From: Budvicia diplopodorum
Lineage (GTDB): Bacteria > Pseudomonadota > Gammaproteobacteria > Enterobacterales > Enterobacteriaceae
Direction of reading: 5' to 3'
Assembly: GCF_009800925.1 (NCBI RefSeq)
Contig: NZ_WOYF01000019.1
Coordinates: forward strand, 1 to 58,989
Length of the DNA stretch: 58,989 nt
Every line of letters begins with the position of its first letter. The first letter of the stretch is position 1. The notes below the pieces were generated by a model. It did not search any database, was not told the DNA's origin, and was given only the letters and a program-made list of their open reading frames with translations. Shown here in pieces: positions 43,963 through 53,320 of the stretch. Both the position numbers and the translations under genes were made by a program.

Positions 43963-45303
43963 ATGTCACACAATCAGTCTCAGCCATCTCGCGGTGGAAT
44001 ATTGGATCGAACGTTTAAGCTCCGTGAACGCAATACTACCGTGAAAACGGAAACCCTCGCGGGTATTACCGGCTTTTTGGCGGCAGCCTATTTATTAGTG
44101 GTTATTCCCGGGCTGCTGGCCGCAGGCGGTATGGATAAAGGTGCGGTCACGACCGGGACTATTCTGGTATTTGTGTTCAGCTCACTGTTAATGGCTCTAT
44201 ACGGTAACCTGCCGTTTATTGTCGGGCCGGGTATCGGCGGTTCGGTACTGGTCGGCATTACGTTGGCCAGCAACGAAGGTATTGGCTGGCAAATGGGCCT
44301 AGGCATCGCCTGTTGGTCGGGTATTTTGTTTTTCTTACTTACCGTGCTGGGGCTGCGGGAAGTCGTTACCCGCTCGGTACCACAGTCAATAAAGCTCGGG
44401 CTGACGGCCTCTATCGGCCTGTTTGTTGCGGTACTCGGCTTTCGTAATGCTGGCTTAGTGTTAGCCAGCGCCAAGAACAATGCGTTTATGCTCGGTGATT
44501 TCACCTCTGCGCCTGCGCTGGTGGCTCTTTCAGGGCTGTTAGTGGCAATCACCCTTCAGGCCCGCCGTTTTCCCGGTGCGATCCTCTGGGCGATATTGAG
44601 CGCAACGGCGATTGGTATCCCGTTGGGCGTAACCAAGCTACCGGACAGTCCGTTTGCCATGCCGCACTCATTAGCGCCGGTATTCGGTCATATTGATTTA
44701 ATCGGCGCGATCAATATTGCCTTTCTGCCGTATCTGTTTGTGTTTTTTGCCTCAGAGTTCTTCTCAACGATGGGAACAACGCTGGCGGTTGGCGGTAAAG
44801 CTGGCCTGCTCGATGAGCACGGCAATATGAAGCATATCAACCGGCCGTTTGTGGTTGACTCGATCGCGGCGGCCCTTGGGCCGATAGTGGGCATTCCGGC
44901 AGCAACCGCGCTGATTGAATCATCGGCCAGCGCCGAAGCGGGCGGTAAAACCGGCCTGACCGCGCTGGCGGCCGCGGTGATGTTTTTGCTGATGCTGCTG
45001 TTTACACCAATAGCCCTGATGATTCCAAAAGAAGCCACCGCCCCGGCGCTGATTCTGATCGGTCTGAGTATGTTCAGCGGACTACGTAAAGTGGATTTAG
45101 ACAACTTTACCGAAGGGTTGCCGGTTTTGTTAATGGTGATGATTACGCTAATCGCTAATAGCTTTGGTACCGGTATCGCCGGTGGTTTGCTGTTTTATAT
45201 TGTGATTAAGGTGCTGGCCGGTAAGTGGAAGGAAATTCCGTTTAGCCTGTACGTGCTGGCGATACCGTTGGGATACTATTTCACTACGTTGGTGAAGCAC
45301 TAG
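43963..45303 (+). CDS. NCS2/AzgA-type purine permease
   Basis: A 446-residue inner-membrane protein with 12-14 helices. It has the NCS2 AzgA-group opening (TFKLRERNTTVKTETLAGIT), the substrate-site block LPFIVGPGIGGSVLVGITL and later FFSTMGTTLAVGGKAGLLDE and ATALIESSASAEAGGKTGLT. It is related to the adenine permeases AdeP/AdeQ but differs in the first substrate motif. Position behind adenine deaminase supports adenine or another purine as substrate. It is followed by a strong terminator. Confidence 0.87.
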   Translation: MSHNQSQPSRGGILDRTFKLRERNTTVKTETLAGITGFLAAAYLLVVIPGLLAAGGMDKGAVTTGTILVFVFSSLLMALYGNLPFIVGPGIGGSVLVGITLASNEGIGWQMGLGIACWSGILFFLLTVLGLREVVTRSVPQSIKLGLTASIGLFVAVLGFRNAGLVLASAKNNAFMLGDFTSAPALVALSGLLVAITLQARRFPGAILWAILSATAIGIPLGVTKLPDSPFAMPHSLAPVFGHIDLIGAINIAFLPYLFVFFASEFFSTMGTTLAVGGKAGLLDEHGNMKHINRPFVVDSIAAALGPIVGIPAATALIESSASAEAGGKTGLTALAAAVMFLLMLLFTPIALMIPKEATAPALILIGLSMFSGLRKVDLDNFTEGLPVLLMVMITLIANSFGTGIAGGLLFYIVIKVLAGKWKEIPFSLYVLAIPLGYYFTTLVKH

Positions 45304-45332
45304 CGTCGAGCGATCGCATAGAAATTGCATAG

Positions 45333-45360
45333 AAAAAGGCGCTGAATTCAGCGCCTTTTC
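45333..45360 (+). terminator. Terminator of the adenine deaminase-permease unit
   Basis: AAAAGGCGCTGAA pairs perfectly with TTCAGCGCCTTTT, with A and T runs on both flanks, so it can act in both directions. Confidence 0.85.
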
Positions 45361-45396
45361 TTGATAGTAATTACCTGATTGTGGGTCTTAAAGAAC

Positions 45397-45603
45397 TCAA
45401 TCTGAGGGAGAGAATTCCGTTGGGGTCGTAGTGGCGTGAGCCACCGGAGCGCCCCTAGGGATTCTAGGCCCGAAGCGCTTGACGCTTAAAAACATCGCCC
45501 CTCGGCCGCCAGAAAAAGCAAATATTCCATTGTTGATGATGCGGACGAAACCTACGACAAAGCCAAACAATAAACTACATCGAGCTTCTAATTTAAAACT
45601 CAA
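45397..45603. repeat. Multi-hairpin intergenic sequence, probable dispersed repeat
   Basis: Three consecutive small hairpins: GTGGC/GCCAC (45431-45444), CCTAG/CTAGG (45454-45468) and AAGCG/CGCTT (45473-45487), each with a 4-5 base loop. A 68-codon frame on the minus strand (containing RIPRGAPVAHATTTPTEFSP) runs through it, but has the odd composition typical of frames crossing repeats. It lies downstream of fadR (minus strand) and after the permease terminator. Confidence 0.4.
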
Positions 45604-45614
45604 CGGCTAACCCA

Positions 45615-46331
45615 CTATTTTGCGTCAGCCAGATCCCGCGGCATATTACCCTGCATATTATGCCAAATCGCCCCGCTGGCTTTACCGTAAATGCGCACGC
45701 ACTCCATAACCTGATCGTGCAGCTTCTCGTGACAAATATCAGACAGCTTACTGTAGAAATGCATCGCTAGCTGGCGGGCTTCTGGGTTTGAAAAGTAGTA
45801 ACGCCCCACTCGCATGTACAACCCTTTAATGCCGTTAAGTATCAGGCCATAAATCGGATTACCGGAAGCGAAGGCTAAGCCACGAAAAATATTGTAATCC
45901 AGCTCAGTAAAGGCGTCTGGGCGCTCTTCCATACAGATTGCCTGCGCCAGAACTTCACGCGCTTTTTCCGGATTATGGCGCACTGCCGCCCGAATAAAGA
46001 TAGAGGCAATATTGGTACGAACGGCCAACAGGTTATCAATCAGCTGCGGCGCGCTGTCGTGATCCAATCGGGCTAACGTTTCTAGCAGGCTTAAGCTGGA
46101 TGTTTCCCAAACGTTGTTTACTTTGGTAGGTTTGCCGTGTTGGATAGTCAACCACCCGTCTCTCGCTAAGCGCTGTAACACTTCACGCAACGTTGTTCGA
46201 GTCACGCCAATCAGTTCGGATAACTCACGCTCTGCAGGTAGAATGGTTCCCGGCGGAAAACGATTATTCCAGATGCTTTCGATTAAATACTCTTCCGCAA
46301 AACCGGCAGGACTCTGCGCTTTAATTACCAT
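45615..46331 (-). CDS. fadR: Fatty-acid metabolism regulator FadR
   Basis: A 238-residue GntR-family regulator almost identical to E. coli FadR in its DNA-binding half ([54 protein letters not shown]). The C-terminal acyl-CoA domain ([19 protein letters not shown]) is conserved. It represses beta-oxidation genes and activates fabA/fabB. fadD, a likely target, lies in the same window at 53321. In E. coli nhaB lies between fadR and dsbB; it is missing here. Confidence 0.96.
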   Translation of the reverse strand: MVIKAQSPAGFAEEYLIESIWNNRFPPGTILPAERELSELIGVTRTTLREVLQRLARDGWLTIQHGKPTKVNNVWETSSLSLLETLARLDHDSAPQLIDNLLAVRTNIASIFIRAAVRHNPEKAREVLAQAICMEERPDAFTELDYNIFRGLAFASGNPIYGLILNGIKGLYMRVGRYYFSNPEARQLAMHFYSKLSDICHEKLHDQVMECVRIYGKASGAIWHNMQGNMPRDLADAK

Positions 46332-46610
46332 ATCAGTATTATTCCGTCAGAATTGTATAGCTAAAATAATGTACACATCATACCAGAAGCCTATAACCCA
46401 ATATACTATTGAAGAATAAACATTAGATTAAAGTGTGGCTCAGCTTGCAAAAAATTGAAGAACGCTAGATCTTTCACTACTGCGATGTTGTGTTTTATCT
46501 CAAAACGCTCAAAACTAAGCGGTAAATGACATTTGGTTGATGGCAGAAAAATGAAACTAGTTTACACTAGCCGTCACGGAACAGGGCCGATACATATAGA
46601 GTGAATTTTT

Positions 46611-47138
46611 ATGCTGAATTTTCTAAATAGTTGCTCTAAAGGGAGAGGCGCTTGGCTATTACTGGCCATTAGCGTCATTATATTTGAATCAACGGCGCTT
46701 TATTTTCAGCACGTGATGCTATTACGTCCCTGCGTGCTGTGTATTTATGAACGTTGTGCACTGTTTGGAATTTTAGCCGCCTCGCTAGTCGGTCTTATAT
46801 CACCATCATCAACAACTTTGCGCTATACGGCTATCATTTTATGGGTATATAGCTCAGTCGAAGGCCTATTGCTGACGTGGAAACACACCATGATTCAGCT
46901 ATTTCCGTCACCGGCTAATACTTGCGATATTTTTGTCAAATTCCCCAGCTGGCTACCGCTAGACCAGTGGGTTCCATCCGTTTTTGTTGCCAATGGTGAT
47001 TGCGCAGAAAAGCAGTGGTCATTCTTATCGATGGAAATGCCACAGTGGTTGCTGGTTATTTTTGCGTTCTATTTTGTGATTGCCGCACTGGTTTTTATTG
47101 CTCAGTTCATTAAACCTAAAAGACGCTTTTTTTCGTAA
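46611..47138 (+). CDS. dsbB: Disulfide bond formation protein DsbB
   Basis: A 175-residue four-helix inner-membrane protein that reoxidises DsbA using ubiquinone. The first redox pair is in [10 protein letters not shown] (Cys41, Cys44). The second pair corresponds to TCDIF (near 104) and GDCAEKQW (near 130). Arg48 after the first pair is present. Single gene with a strong terminator downstream. Confidence 0.93.
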   Translation: MLNFLNSCSKGRGAWLLLAISVIIFESTALYFQHVMLLRPCVLCIYERCALFGILAASLVGLISPSSTTLRYTAIILWVYSSVEGLLLTWKHTMIQLFPSPANTCDIFVKFPSWLPLDQWVPSVFVANGDCAEKQWSFLSMEMPQWLLVIFAFYFVIAALVFIAQFIKPKRRFFS

Positions 47139-47157
47139 GCTAAGTAAATTGATAGCT

Positions 47158-47185
47158 AAAAGGCCATCCCCTCGGATGGCCTTTT
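47158..47185. terminator. Bidirectional terminator between dsbB and ycgN
   Basis: AAAAGGCCATCC pairs perfectly with GGATGGCCTTTT around CCTC; it suits both convergent genes. Confidence 0.88.
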
Positions 47186-47210
47186 AGTTTGTGCCAAACC
47201 GAGATCAATA

Positions 47211-47657
47211 CTACCGCGCCCACGCGGGCTTATTCATAATATGATCCTGCCAGTCAATCACTTCGCTTTCAGGTACCGCAATATGCCGGACGGAAATTCT
47301 GGCGGCGTGCATGGCGGATTTAGAACCGCTGAGCAACGGATGCCATGCGGGCAGCGGTTTTTGTTCGTGGATTAAACGGTATGCGCAGGTAGCCGGTAGC
47401 CATTCAAAGGTCAGCAGGTTTTCTCGGGTTAATTTAATGCAGTCTTCTTCCAGCTCAAAGCGGCGATCGTAGTTTCTGCACTGGCAGCTTTTGATATTCA
47501 ATTGATCGCAGGCAACGTTGGTAAAGTAGATTTCATCGGTGTCTTCATCAATCAGCTTGTTCAAACAGCATTGACCGCATCCGTCACATAACGATTCCCA
47601 CTCTTCATCAGTCATGTTAGACAGCTTTTTTTGCTGCCAAAAAGGCGATTGGGTCAT
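47211..47657 (-). CDS. ycgN: UPF0260 protein YcgN
   Basis: A 148-residue cysteine-rich protein of the YcgN/YkgJ (CxxCxxCC) family: [26 protein letters not shown] and LPATCAYRL, with WHPLLSGS near the C-terminus. The cysteines probably bind a metal or Fe-S cluster; the function is unknown. It lies with ycgM and ycgL as in E. coli. Confidence 0.9.
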   Translation of the reverse strand: MTQSPFWQQKKLSNMTDEEWESLCDGCGQCCLNKLIDEDTDEIYFTNVACDQLNIKSCQCRNYDRRFELEEDCIKLTRENLLTFEWLPATCAYRLIHEQKPLPAWHPLLSGSKSAMHAARISVRHIAVPESEVIDWQDHIMNKPAWAR

Positions 47658-47756
47658 AACGGTATTCCGGTTTGTTTAGGCACTAAAAAATTCGCTCAAA
47701 CGTAAACGCCTGCGATTGGTGAGATCGCAGGCGTCTGTTCAGACGGTATTTAGCTA

Positions 47757-48413
47757 TTATAACACGCGGCTGGCGATTTCTTTACCGTTAAGAGAAACGC
47801 TGAAGCTATCGCCGTGCTCAATGGCCCCTACGCCAGACGGCGTGCCGGTGATAATAATATCGCCGGGGCGAAGCGTGAAGAAGCGGCTCATATAGGCAAT
47901 TAACGGCAAAATTGGGGTGATCATGTCTTTGGTATTACCGCGCTGGCGCATTTCACCGTTGATGGAGAGCGATAGCGAGGCCTGTTGCGCATCGCCAAAC
48001 TGACCCGCGGGAATGAAACCAGATATCGGGCAAGAAGCGTCAAATGCTTTGGCTTTTTCCCACGGTTCACCGGCTTTCTTGAGCTCGGACTGTAAATCAC
48101 GCAGCGTCAGATCGATCGCGATCCCATATCCGACAATGGCGTTCGCTACCCGCGCTTCGTCGGCATTTTTTAACGGTAGGCCAATGAGTACCGCCAGCTC
48201 AACTTCGTAGTGTACTGAACCGAAGCCATCAGGAATGGCAATAGGCTGTTTGATATCGCACAGCGCGGTTTCTGGTTTAATAAACAGTAAGGGCTGTTTT
48301 GGAGCATTGTCGCCCATTTCTTTGATGTGGTCGGAATAGTTCTTACCAATGCAGACAACTTTACCAACGGGTAATTCTAAAAGATCACCCTGCCAATCCC
48401 GATGTTGATACAT
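47757..48413 (-). CDS. ycgM: YcgM, fumarylacetoacetate hydrolase family protein
   Basis: A 218-residue FAH-fold protein matching E. coli YcgM (MYQHRDWQGDLLELP, CIGKNYSDHIKEMG, LFIKPETALCD, GSVHYEVELAVLIG, GTPSGVG). The acidic metal ligands are in the H-x-E-x-E pattern HYEVE. Related enzymes include oxaloacetate tautomerases and acylpyruvases. The ATG at 48411-48413 has AGGAG upstream; a longer frame adds nine residues without support. Confidence 0.9.
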   Translation of the reverse strand: MYQHRDWQGDLLELPVGKVVCIGKNYSDHIKEMGDNAPKQPLLFIKPETALCDIKQPIAIPDGFGSVHYEVELAVLIGLPLKNADEARVANAIVGYGIAIDLTLRDLQSELKKAGEPWEKAKAFDASCPISGFIPAGQFGDAQQASLSLSINGEMRQRGNTKDMITPILPLIAYMSRFFTLRPGDIIITGTPSGVGAIEHGDSFSVSLNGKEIASRVL

Positions 48414-48542
48414 ACGTTTGCTACTCCTAAACATAGCCATTGAGTGATTGATTCGTTTTTAATAACTGGGCTGTCTTACCGTACTCTGAAGGTAGTCAAC
48501 GATGCTATCACTTTTACCCTGCGTTAAACTTAGATTAACCGC

Positions 48543-49568
48543 TCAGTTTTGCCCAACTTTTTCGGCCAGCATACCAATACTGATAGCGAAATAGAGAGAC
48601 CGGTTCCAGTGCATAATGGTACGAAAGTTGTTGTACACCATGAAGGTTCGGCCCTGCGCGTCGTCTGGCTGAACGATCCATGCTTTTTGCCCGGGTAACG
48701 CCTTATTACCGGTGACAATACCCAGTTTCTGCCATTGGATGACCGTTTTTGCTTTGTCATCGTCCAGACCAATCAACGATGGCGCTATGGCTTTAGTGGC
48801 CTTGACTTCCTGCCCCCAGCCCTCTTTATTATTCCAGCCTTCGGTTGCCAGATAGTTAGCCGTTGAGGCAAAAACGTCATCAATGCTATTCCAGATATCA
48901 ATATGCCCGTCACCGTCGCCGTCAGCGCCATATTGAATAAATGAGGTGGGCATAAACTGGCATTGCCCCATCGCACCGGCCCATGAGCCTTTTAGCTGAG
49001 CTACGCTAACGTGCTTTTGCTGAAGGATGCTTAATGCCGCCATTAGCTGTTTGGTAAAAAATTCTTCCCGCCGCCCTTCAAAGGCCAGCGTCGACAAGGC
49101 GGAGATAACGTCTTCCTTTCCGGTAGATTTGCCAAAACCGCTTTCCATTCCCCATAGCGCAACAATATAGTTTGCAGGAACGCCGGAACGCTCGCTGGCG
49201 CGGGCCAGCTGTGCGCTGTAGGTTTTATGCATTTCGCGGGCACGAACGATCTTGGTGTCAGGTAAAACCTTTTGCAGGTAGATATCCAACGTGATTTTTT
49301 TCTCAAGCTGATTTTTGTCTGACTGAATAATGCGATTGAGAAAATGGACATGGGCAAAAGCGTCATCAATGGTTGACTGCGCTATTCCCTGCGCCCGCGC
49401 TTGTATTTTGAGTTGCTCAACGTAGGCCAGAAATTTAGCTTGATCAACGTCCGGCGTTTCAGCGTTGGCACTAGCGGTAATGGCCGCCGCTTCGGCTGAC
49501 GCTGCCTGCCCTGTACTTCCGGTTACTAATATTAGCGAGATTAACCCCGTTATTGCCGATAATTTCAC
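48543..49568 (-). CDS. Lytic murein transglycosylase, MltB family
   Basis: A 341-residue exported protein with a signal peptide (about 1-22) and no lipobox, so soluble or loosely bound in the periplasm. The SLT_2 domain spans most of the mature part: YIVALWGMESGFGKSTG has the catalytic Glu (near 148), and GSWAGAMGQCQFMPTSFIQYG and DIWNSIDDVFASTANYL are the MltB family blocks. It cleaves peptidoglycan giving 1,6-anhydro-MurNAc ends. Located between ycgM and ycgL. Confidence 0.88.
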   Translation of the reverse strand: MKLSAITGLISLILVTGSTGQAASAEAAAITASANAETPDVDQAKFLAYVEQLKIQARAQGIAQSTIDDAFAHVHFLNRIIQSDKNQLEKKITLDIYLQKVLPDTKIVRAREMHKTYSAQLARASERSGVPANYIVALWGMESGFGKSTGKEDVISALSTLAFEGRREEFFTKQLMAALSILQQKHVSVAQLKGSWAGAMGQCQFMPTSFIQYGADGDGDGHIDIWNSIDDVFASTANYLATEGWNNKEGWGQEVKATKAIAPSLIGLDDDKAKTVIQWQKLGIVTGNKALPGQKAWIVQPDDAQGRTFMVYNNFRTIMHWNRSLYFAISIGMLAEKVGQN

Positions 49569-49602
49569 TACCGCTTACCCTGAATACGATTTGATTAAAA
49601 AT

Positions 49603-49656
49603 ATTTCGTTAGCCGATATTATTTCGTTAACCGATATTATTTCGTTAACCGATATA
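49603..49656. repeat. Three tandem 18-bp repeats upstream of the transglycosylase gene
   Basis: The unit ATTTCGTTAACCGATATT occurs at 49603-49620 (one change), 49621-49638, and 49639-49656 (last base changed). They lie 35-90 bases upstream of the transglycosylase start (minus strand), where they could be regulator-binding iterons, or they may be slippage products. Confidence 0.75.
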
Positions 49657-49704
49657 CTGTTGAGCTGATTGTTGAACTGAATGCACTGGGAAATATGCAA
49701 CGCA

Positions 49705-49971
49705 TTAGTCGATACTTTCCGGCGTGGATAATAAACTGGCTACCGGTGGCGGTACCTGCAGGTAGAAACCCTGCTCGGTTAGCTCTTGCTTAACCTTATT
49801 GATATCAGCCAGGGCCAGCCTGTCGCGCTTATCTAAAGAAACCAGCATAACAAACACCGGTTTGCCGAAATACTTGATTAACTCATCGGGTACACGGGAG
49901 AAGTCATCCCGGTTTTCAACGTAGAGATAGGTCTGATCTCGCTTATTACTTCGATAAATTGCACATAACAT
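49705..49971 (-). CDS. ycgL: YcgL domain protein
   Basis: An 88-residue protein of the YcgL family: [59 protein letters not shown]. Shorter than the E. coli protein (108) at both ends. YcgL structures show a small alpha-beta fold; the function is unknown. Divergent from minCDE, as in E. coli. Confidence 0.92.
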   Translation of the reverse strand: MLCAIYRSNKRDQTYLYVENRDDFSRVPDELIKYFGKPVFVMLVSLDKRDRLALADINKVKQELTEQGFYLQVPPPVASLLSTPESID

Positions 49972-50089
49972 CGCTGTTTACGCTCTAATTAATTCAGTCA
50001 GTGACTTGCCTAGATATGCGGCTAACTATAACATGCATGAGTTACATTCGTGTATTTCACAATATTGCACATTTAAGCGGTGCTTTGAT

Positions 50090-50225
50090 GATATACCCAA
50101 CGTAATTTGAGTAGCAGAAAGGCGGCAAGCGAGAGAATCCCGATGGGCTTACTTGGAGTAAGCGATTAGGGTAAGCGAACCTAGCCAACTTACCCTTACC
50201 TGCAGCTTGAACTACCACGGGAAAA
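50090..50225. repeat. ERIC-like intergenic repeat in front of minC
   Basis: The core GAGAATCCCGATGGGCTTAC, then TAAGCGATTAGGGTAAGCGAA, corresponds to the ERIC core (GTGAATCCCCAGGAGCTTAC ... TAAGTGACTGGGGTGAGCG) with changes expected for a related lineage. Outer parts (ATACCCAACGTAATTTGAGT and TGCAGCTTGAACTACCACGG) resemble the extended enteric versions. Ends are approximate. A 66-codon frame across it on the minus strand is an artefact. Confidence 0.7.
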
Positions 50226-50250
50226 TCAAGGCCAACATGAGTCAAGATAG

Positions 50251-50934
50251 ATGTCACAGTCGCCAGTTGAATTAAAAGGCAGTAGTTTTACTCTGTCAGT
50301 GGTTCATTTACACCATTCAGAGCCCGAGATTATTCGAGAAGCGTTAAGTGAAAAAGTCAGGCAAGCGCCCGCTTTTTTACATAATGCTCCCGTGGTTCTG
50401 AACGTCGCAACCCTTTCCGACGAGGCTGACTGGCTGCAGATACAGCAGGCAGTAACCAACGCAGGCCTGAGGGTTATCGGTATCAGCGGTGTACAAACCG
50501 AAGCGCAAAAGCTTTCCGTTCAGGCTGCCGGTCTTGCGCTGTTAACCGAAGGTAAGGTTAAAGCGGCAAAAGCGGCAACGCCATCCCCTGCGGCACCGTT
50601 GGCTGCAAAAACGCGAATTATCAGTAACCCAATCCGCACCGGGCAGCAAATTTACGCCCGCAATTGCGATCTTATTGTCACCAGCCACGTAAGCGCAGGC
50701 GCTGAGCTGATCGCCGACGGTAATATTCATATTTACGGCATGATGCGTGGGCGAGCCTTAGCCGGTGCCAGCGGCGATGCCGAAAGTCAGATTTTTTGTA
50801 CCCAGTTGGCCGCCGAACTTGTCTCTATCGCCGGTCAATATTGGTTAAGTGAAAGAATACCCACCGAATTTTATGAACACAGCGCCCGACTGTTTTTAAA
50901 AGATAATATACTAACAATCGAATCGTTAAATTAA
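50251..50934 (+). CDS. minC: Septum site-determining protein MinC
   Basis: A 227-residue FtsZ-assembly inhibitor. The N-terminal domain ([20 protein letters not shown]) is joined by an Ala/Pro-rich linker (about 105-125) to the beta-helical MinC-C domain ([41 protein letters not shown]-like region), which binds MinD and the septum. First gene of minCDE. The ribosome site is weak and the leader contains the ERIC-like repeat. Confidence 0.95.
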   Translation: MSQSPVELKGSSFTLSVVHLHHSEPEIIREALSEKVRQAPAFLHNAPVVLNVATLSDEADWLQIQQAVTNAGLRVIGISGVQTEAQKLSVQAAGLALLTEGKVKAAKAATPSPAAPLAAKTRIISNPIRTGQQIYARNCDLIVTSHVSAGAELIADGNIHIYGMMRGRALAGASGDAESQIFCTQLAAELVSIAGQYWLSERIPTEFYEHSARLFLKDNILTIESLN

Positions 50935-50956
50935 GCCCTTTAACAAGGAACCTGCT

Positions 50957-51769
50957 ATGGCACGTATTATTGTTGTTACTTCCGGAAAAGGAGGCGTTGG
51001 TAAAACTACCTCTAGCGCGGCCATCGCTACCGGTTTGGCACAGAAAGGCAAGAAAACTGTAGTTATCGATTTTGATATCGGTCTACGTAATCTTGATTTA
51101 ATCATGGGATGCGAGCGCCGTGTTGTCTATGATTTCGTTAACGTTATTCAAGGTGATGCCACCCTGAATCAGGCTCTGATTAAAGACAAACGCACCGATA
51201 ATCTTTATATCCTGCCAGCCTCTCAAACTCGAGATAAAGACGCGCTGACCCACGAAGGCGTTGAAAAGGTTCTCGACGGTTTAGACGCAATGGGCTACGA
51301 CTTTATTGTTTGTGACTCACCCGCCGGTATCGAAACGGGCGCATTAATGGCTCTGTACTTTGCGGATGAAGCCATTATCACCACCAACCCTGAGGTTTCA
51401 TCAGTACGTGACTCGGACCGTATTTTGGGCATTCTGGCATCGAAATCCCGTCGCGCTGAACGCGGTGAAGACCCGATTAAAGAGCACCTGCTGGTAACCC
51501 GCTATAATCCAAGCCGCGTAACCCGCGGTGATATGTTAAGCGTTGAAGACGTGGTTGAAATCCTACGAATTCCGTTATTAGGCGTTATACCTGAGAGTCC
51601 GTCCGTACTGCGCGCCTCAAACCAAGGTGAGCCGGTTATTCTGGACCTCGAATCCGATGCAGGTTTGGCCTACGGCGATGCTATTGAGCGCCTGTTGGGA
51701 GAAGAAAAGCCTTTCCGCTTCTTAAATGAAGAGAAAAAAGGCTTCTTGAAGCGACTGTTCGGAGGATAA
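50957..51769 (+). CDS. minD: Septum site-determining ATPase MinD
   Basis: A 270-residue deviant-Walker ATPase that recruits MinC to the membrane and oscillates with MinE. The P-loop GKGGVGKTTSSAA (10-22), FDIGLRNLDLIMG, and the C-terminal amphipathic membrane helix KKGFLKRLFGG are all present. AAGGAACC precedes the ATG. Twenty-two bases after minC and three before minE. Confidence 0.97.
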   Translation: MARIIVVTSGKGGVGKTTSSAAIATGLAQKGKKTVVIDFDIGLRNLDLIMGCERRVVYDFVNVIQGDATLNQALIKDKRTDNLYILPASQTRDKDALTHEGVEKVLDGLDAMGYDFIVCDSPAGIETGALMALYFADEAIITTNPEVSSVRDSDRILGILASKSRRAERGEDPIKEHLLVTRYNPSRVTRGDMLSVEDVVEILRIPLLGVIPESPSVLRASNQGEPVILDLESDAGLAYGDAIERLLGEEKPFRFLNEEKKGFLKRLFGG

Positions 51770-51772
51770 GCC

Positions 51773-52039
51773 ATGGCATTATTAGATTTCTTTCTGTCGC
51801 GTAAAAAACCAACGGCTAATATAGCCAAAGAGCGGCTACAAATTATCGTTGCAGAACGCCGCCGCGGAGACAACGAACCACATTATTTGCCACAGCTAAA
51901 GCGGGAAATTCTCGAAGTTATCTGCAAATATGTACAAATTGATCCTGACATGGTGACCGTGCAGTTAGAGCATAAAGGTGACGATATCTCTGTATTAGAG
52001 CTAAACGTTACGTTGCCGGAAACCGACGACGGAAGATAA
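51773..52039 (+). CDS. minE: Cell-division topological specificity factor MinE
   Basis: An 88-residue protein with the N-terminal membrane-targeting [14 protein letters not shown], the MinD-stimulating helix ([14 protein letters not shown]) and the C-terminal dimerisation domain. It starts three bases after minD. A strong terminator closes the operon. Confidence 0.97.
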   Translation: MALLDFFLSRKKPTANIAKERLQIIVAERRRGDNEPHYLPQLKREILEVICKYVQIDPDMVTVQLEHKGDDISVLELNVTLPETDDGR

Positions 52040-52057
52040 GCCCATCGTGGTTTAGCA

Positions 52058-52085
52058 AAAAAGGTCAGCATTTGCTGACCTTTTT
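52058..52085. terminator. Bidirectional terminator between minE and rnd
   Basis: AAAAAGGTCAGCA pairs perfectly with TGCTGACCTTTTT around two bases (effectively a slightly larger loop); it serves both convergent genes. Confidence 0.88.
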
Positions 52086-52104
52086 CATACGCCCAAAACC
52101 CACC

Positions 52105-53244
52105 TCAAACACCATCAGACACCGCATGAACCTCTTGTTCCAGAAACTCACTCAGCGCCTTGCCCATTAGCTCGCCTCGCCATCCGTGAAGCAGCTCGGG
52201 CTGTTCATCCCGATCTTGCCAATAGCATTTAAGCAGTTGGTTGATTTGACGACGGGATGCCAGTAGCTCAACGCTCAGGCCTCTGCTGTCTGATACCGTC
52301 TGAATCAACGACTTGATGTCTTTGAAGATCTTTTTATAACCGGCGTGGTCAACGATGCGCTCAATTTTTGCCGGTAAGTCACTGTCGCTTACCGTCAGGC
52401 TTTCAGCCACTAATCGCAGCATGGTTCTACCGTGAAAACGAATCTCTGGCCCGCTAAGGCCCAGCGGCTCTAACTCTGCCAGCGAAGACGGCTGATGGCG
52501 AGCCACCTGCCATAGGTTCTCTTCTCTGACCACAAAGTTTACCGCCATATCGCGCTCGCGGGCGTAGGTCAGGCGCCACGCGGCAAGATTGCGCAGGCTA
52601 GCAAGCTGGCGTTCATTCAGCATCCAAGCGCTGTTGATATCCCGGTAAGCGTCCTGCGGAGCGGTAATTTCACAGCGGCGTTTGCTCATCATAATGCATT
52701 CATTCTTGGCTGCGTCAGACCAGCCAAGGGCTTCAGTTTCCTGAATAATGGTATCGGCCATCGGCAACAGATAAAAAACGTCTGCGGCGGCATAAATACA
52801 CTGGCGTTCAGTCAGCGGGCGGGCCAGCCAGTCGGTGCGGGATTCGCTTTTATCTAAATCAATCTGAAGATATTCAGACACCAGCGTAGCAAAGCCGGTA
52901 GACAATGAACGCTGATTAAACGCGGCAAAAACTTGGGTATCAATCAAAGGTTCGGGCAAAACGCCAAACTCGTGGTGGAAAACCTCAAGATCTTCACTAC
53001 AGGCATGTAACAGCTTCACGACGTTAGGGTTGGTTAATAGATCTTTAAACGGTTCCCAACGAGTAATGTTGAGCGGATCGATTAACGTCACCTGTTGCCC
53101 ATCATACAGTTGGATAAGCCCCAGTTGAGGGTAGTAAGTCCGAGTACGAACAAATTCAGTATCTAACGCAACGCGGGCAAAACGGCTGGCACAATCACAG
53201 ACAGTCTGTAATTCCTCGTCCGTAGTAATTAGTTGATAATCCAA
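52105..53244 (-). CDS. rnd: Ribonuclease D
   Basis: A 379-residue 3'-5' exoribonuclease involved in tRNA 3' maturation. DEDD motifs: LDTEFVRTRTYYPQLGLIQL (Asp/Glu pair), HACSEDLEVF, and DWLARPLTERQCIYAAADVFYL. HRDC domains follow (LAAWRLTYARERDMAVNFVV). I chose the TTG at 53242-53244 (LDYQLITTDEE): E. coli rnd also starts with UUG, the residue count then fits (375 in E. coli), and GAAGAGA lies upstream. The open frame extends to 53289 without support. Confidence 0.93.
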   Translation of the reverse strand: MDYQLITTDEELQTVCDCASRFARVALDTEFVRTRTYYPQLGLIQLYDGQQVTLIDPLNITRWEPFKDLLTNPNVVKLLHACSEDLEVFHHEFGVLPEPLIDTQVFAAFNQRSLSTGFATLVSEYLQIDLDKSESRTDWLARPLTERQCIYAAADVFYLLPMADTIIQETEALGWSDAAKNECIMMSKRRCEITAPQDAYRDINSAWMLNERQLASLRNLAAWRLTYARERDMAVNFVVREENLWQVARHQPSSLAELEPLGLSGPEIRFHGRTMLRLVAESLTVSDSDLPAKIERIVDHAGYKKIFKDIKSLIQTVSDSRGLSVELLASRRQINQLLKCYWQDRDEQPELLHGWRGELMGKALSEFLEQEVHAVSDGV

Positions 53245-53320
53245 AACGGTATCTCTTCTATAGTGTCTTTGTAAGAGTAACGCTGGCAATTCACTGCCGG
53301 CGTTACCAAAAGCATAAAAA

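Noticed and set aside
45397..45603. A 68-codon minus-strand frame as a gene
   Set aside because: No ribosome site, and a composition typical of translated structured repeats; treated as intergenic structure.
49603..49656. CRISPR-like array
   Set aside because: Units are head-to-tail with no spacers and only 18 bp long; a tandem repeat, not a CRISPR.
50057..50257. A 66-codon minus-strand frame as a gene
   Set aside because: It is translated across the ERIC-like repeat and has no ribosome site.
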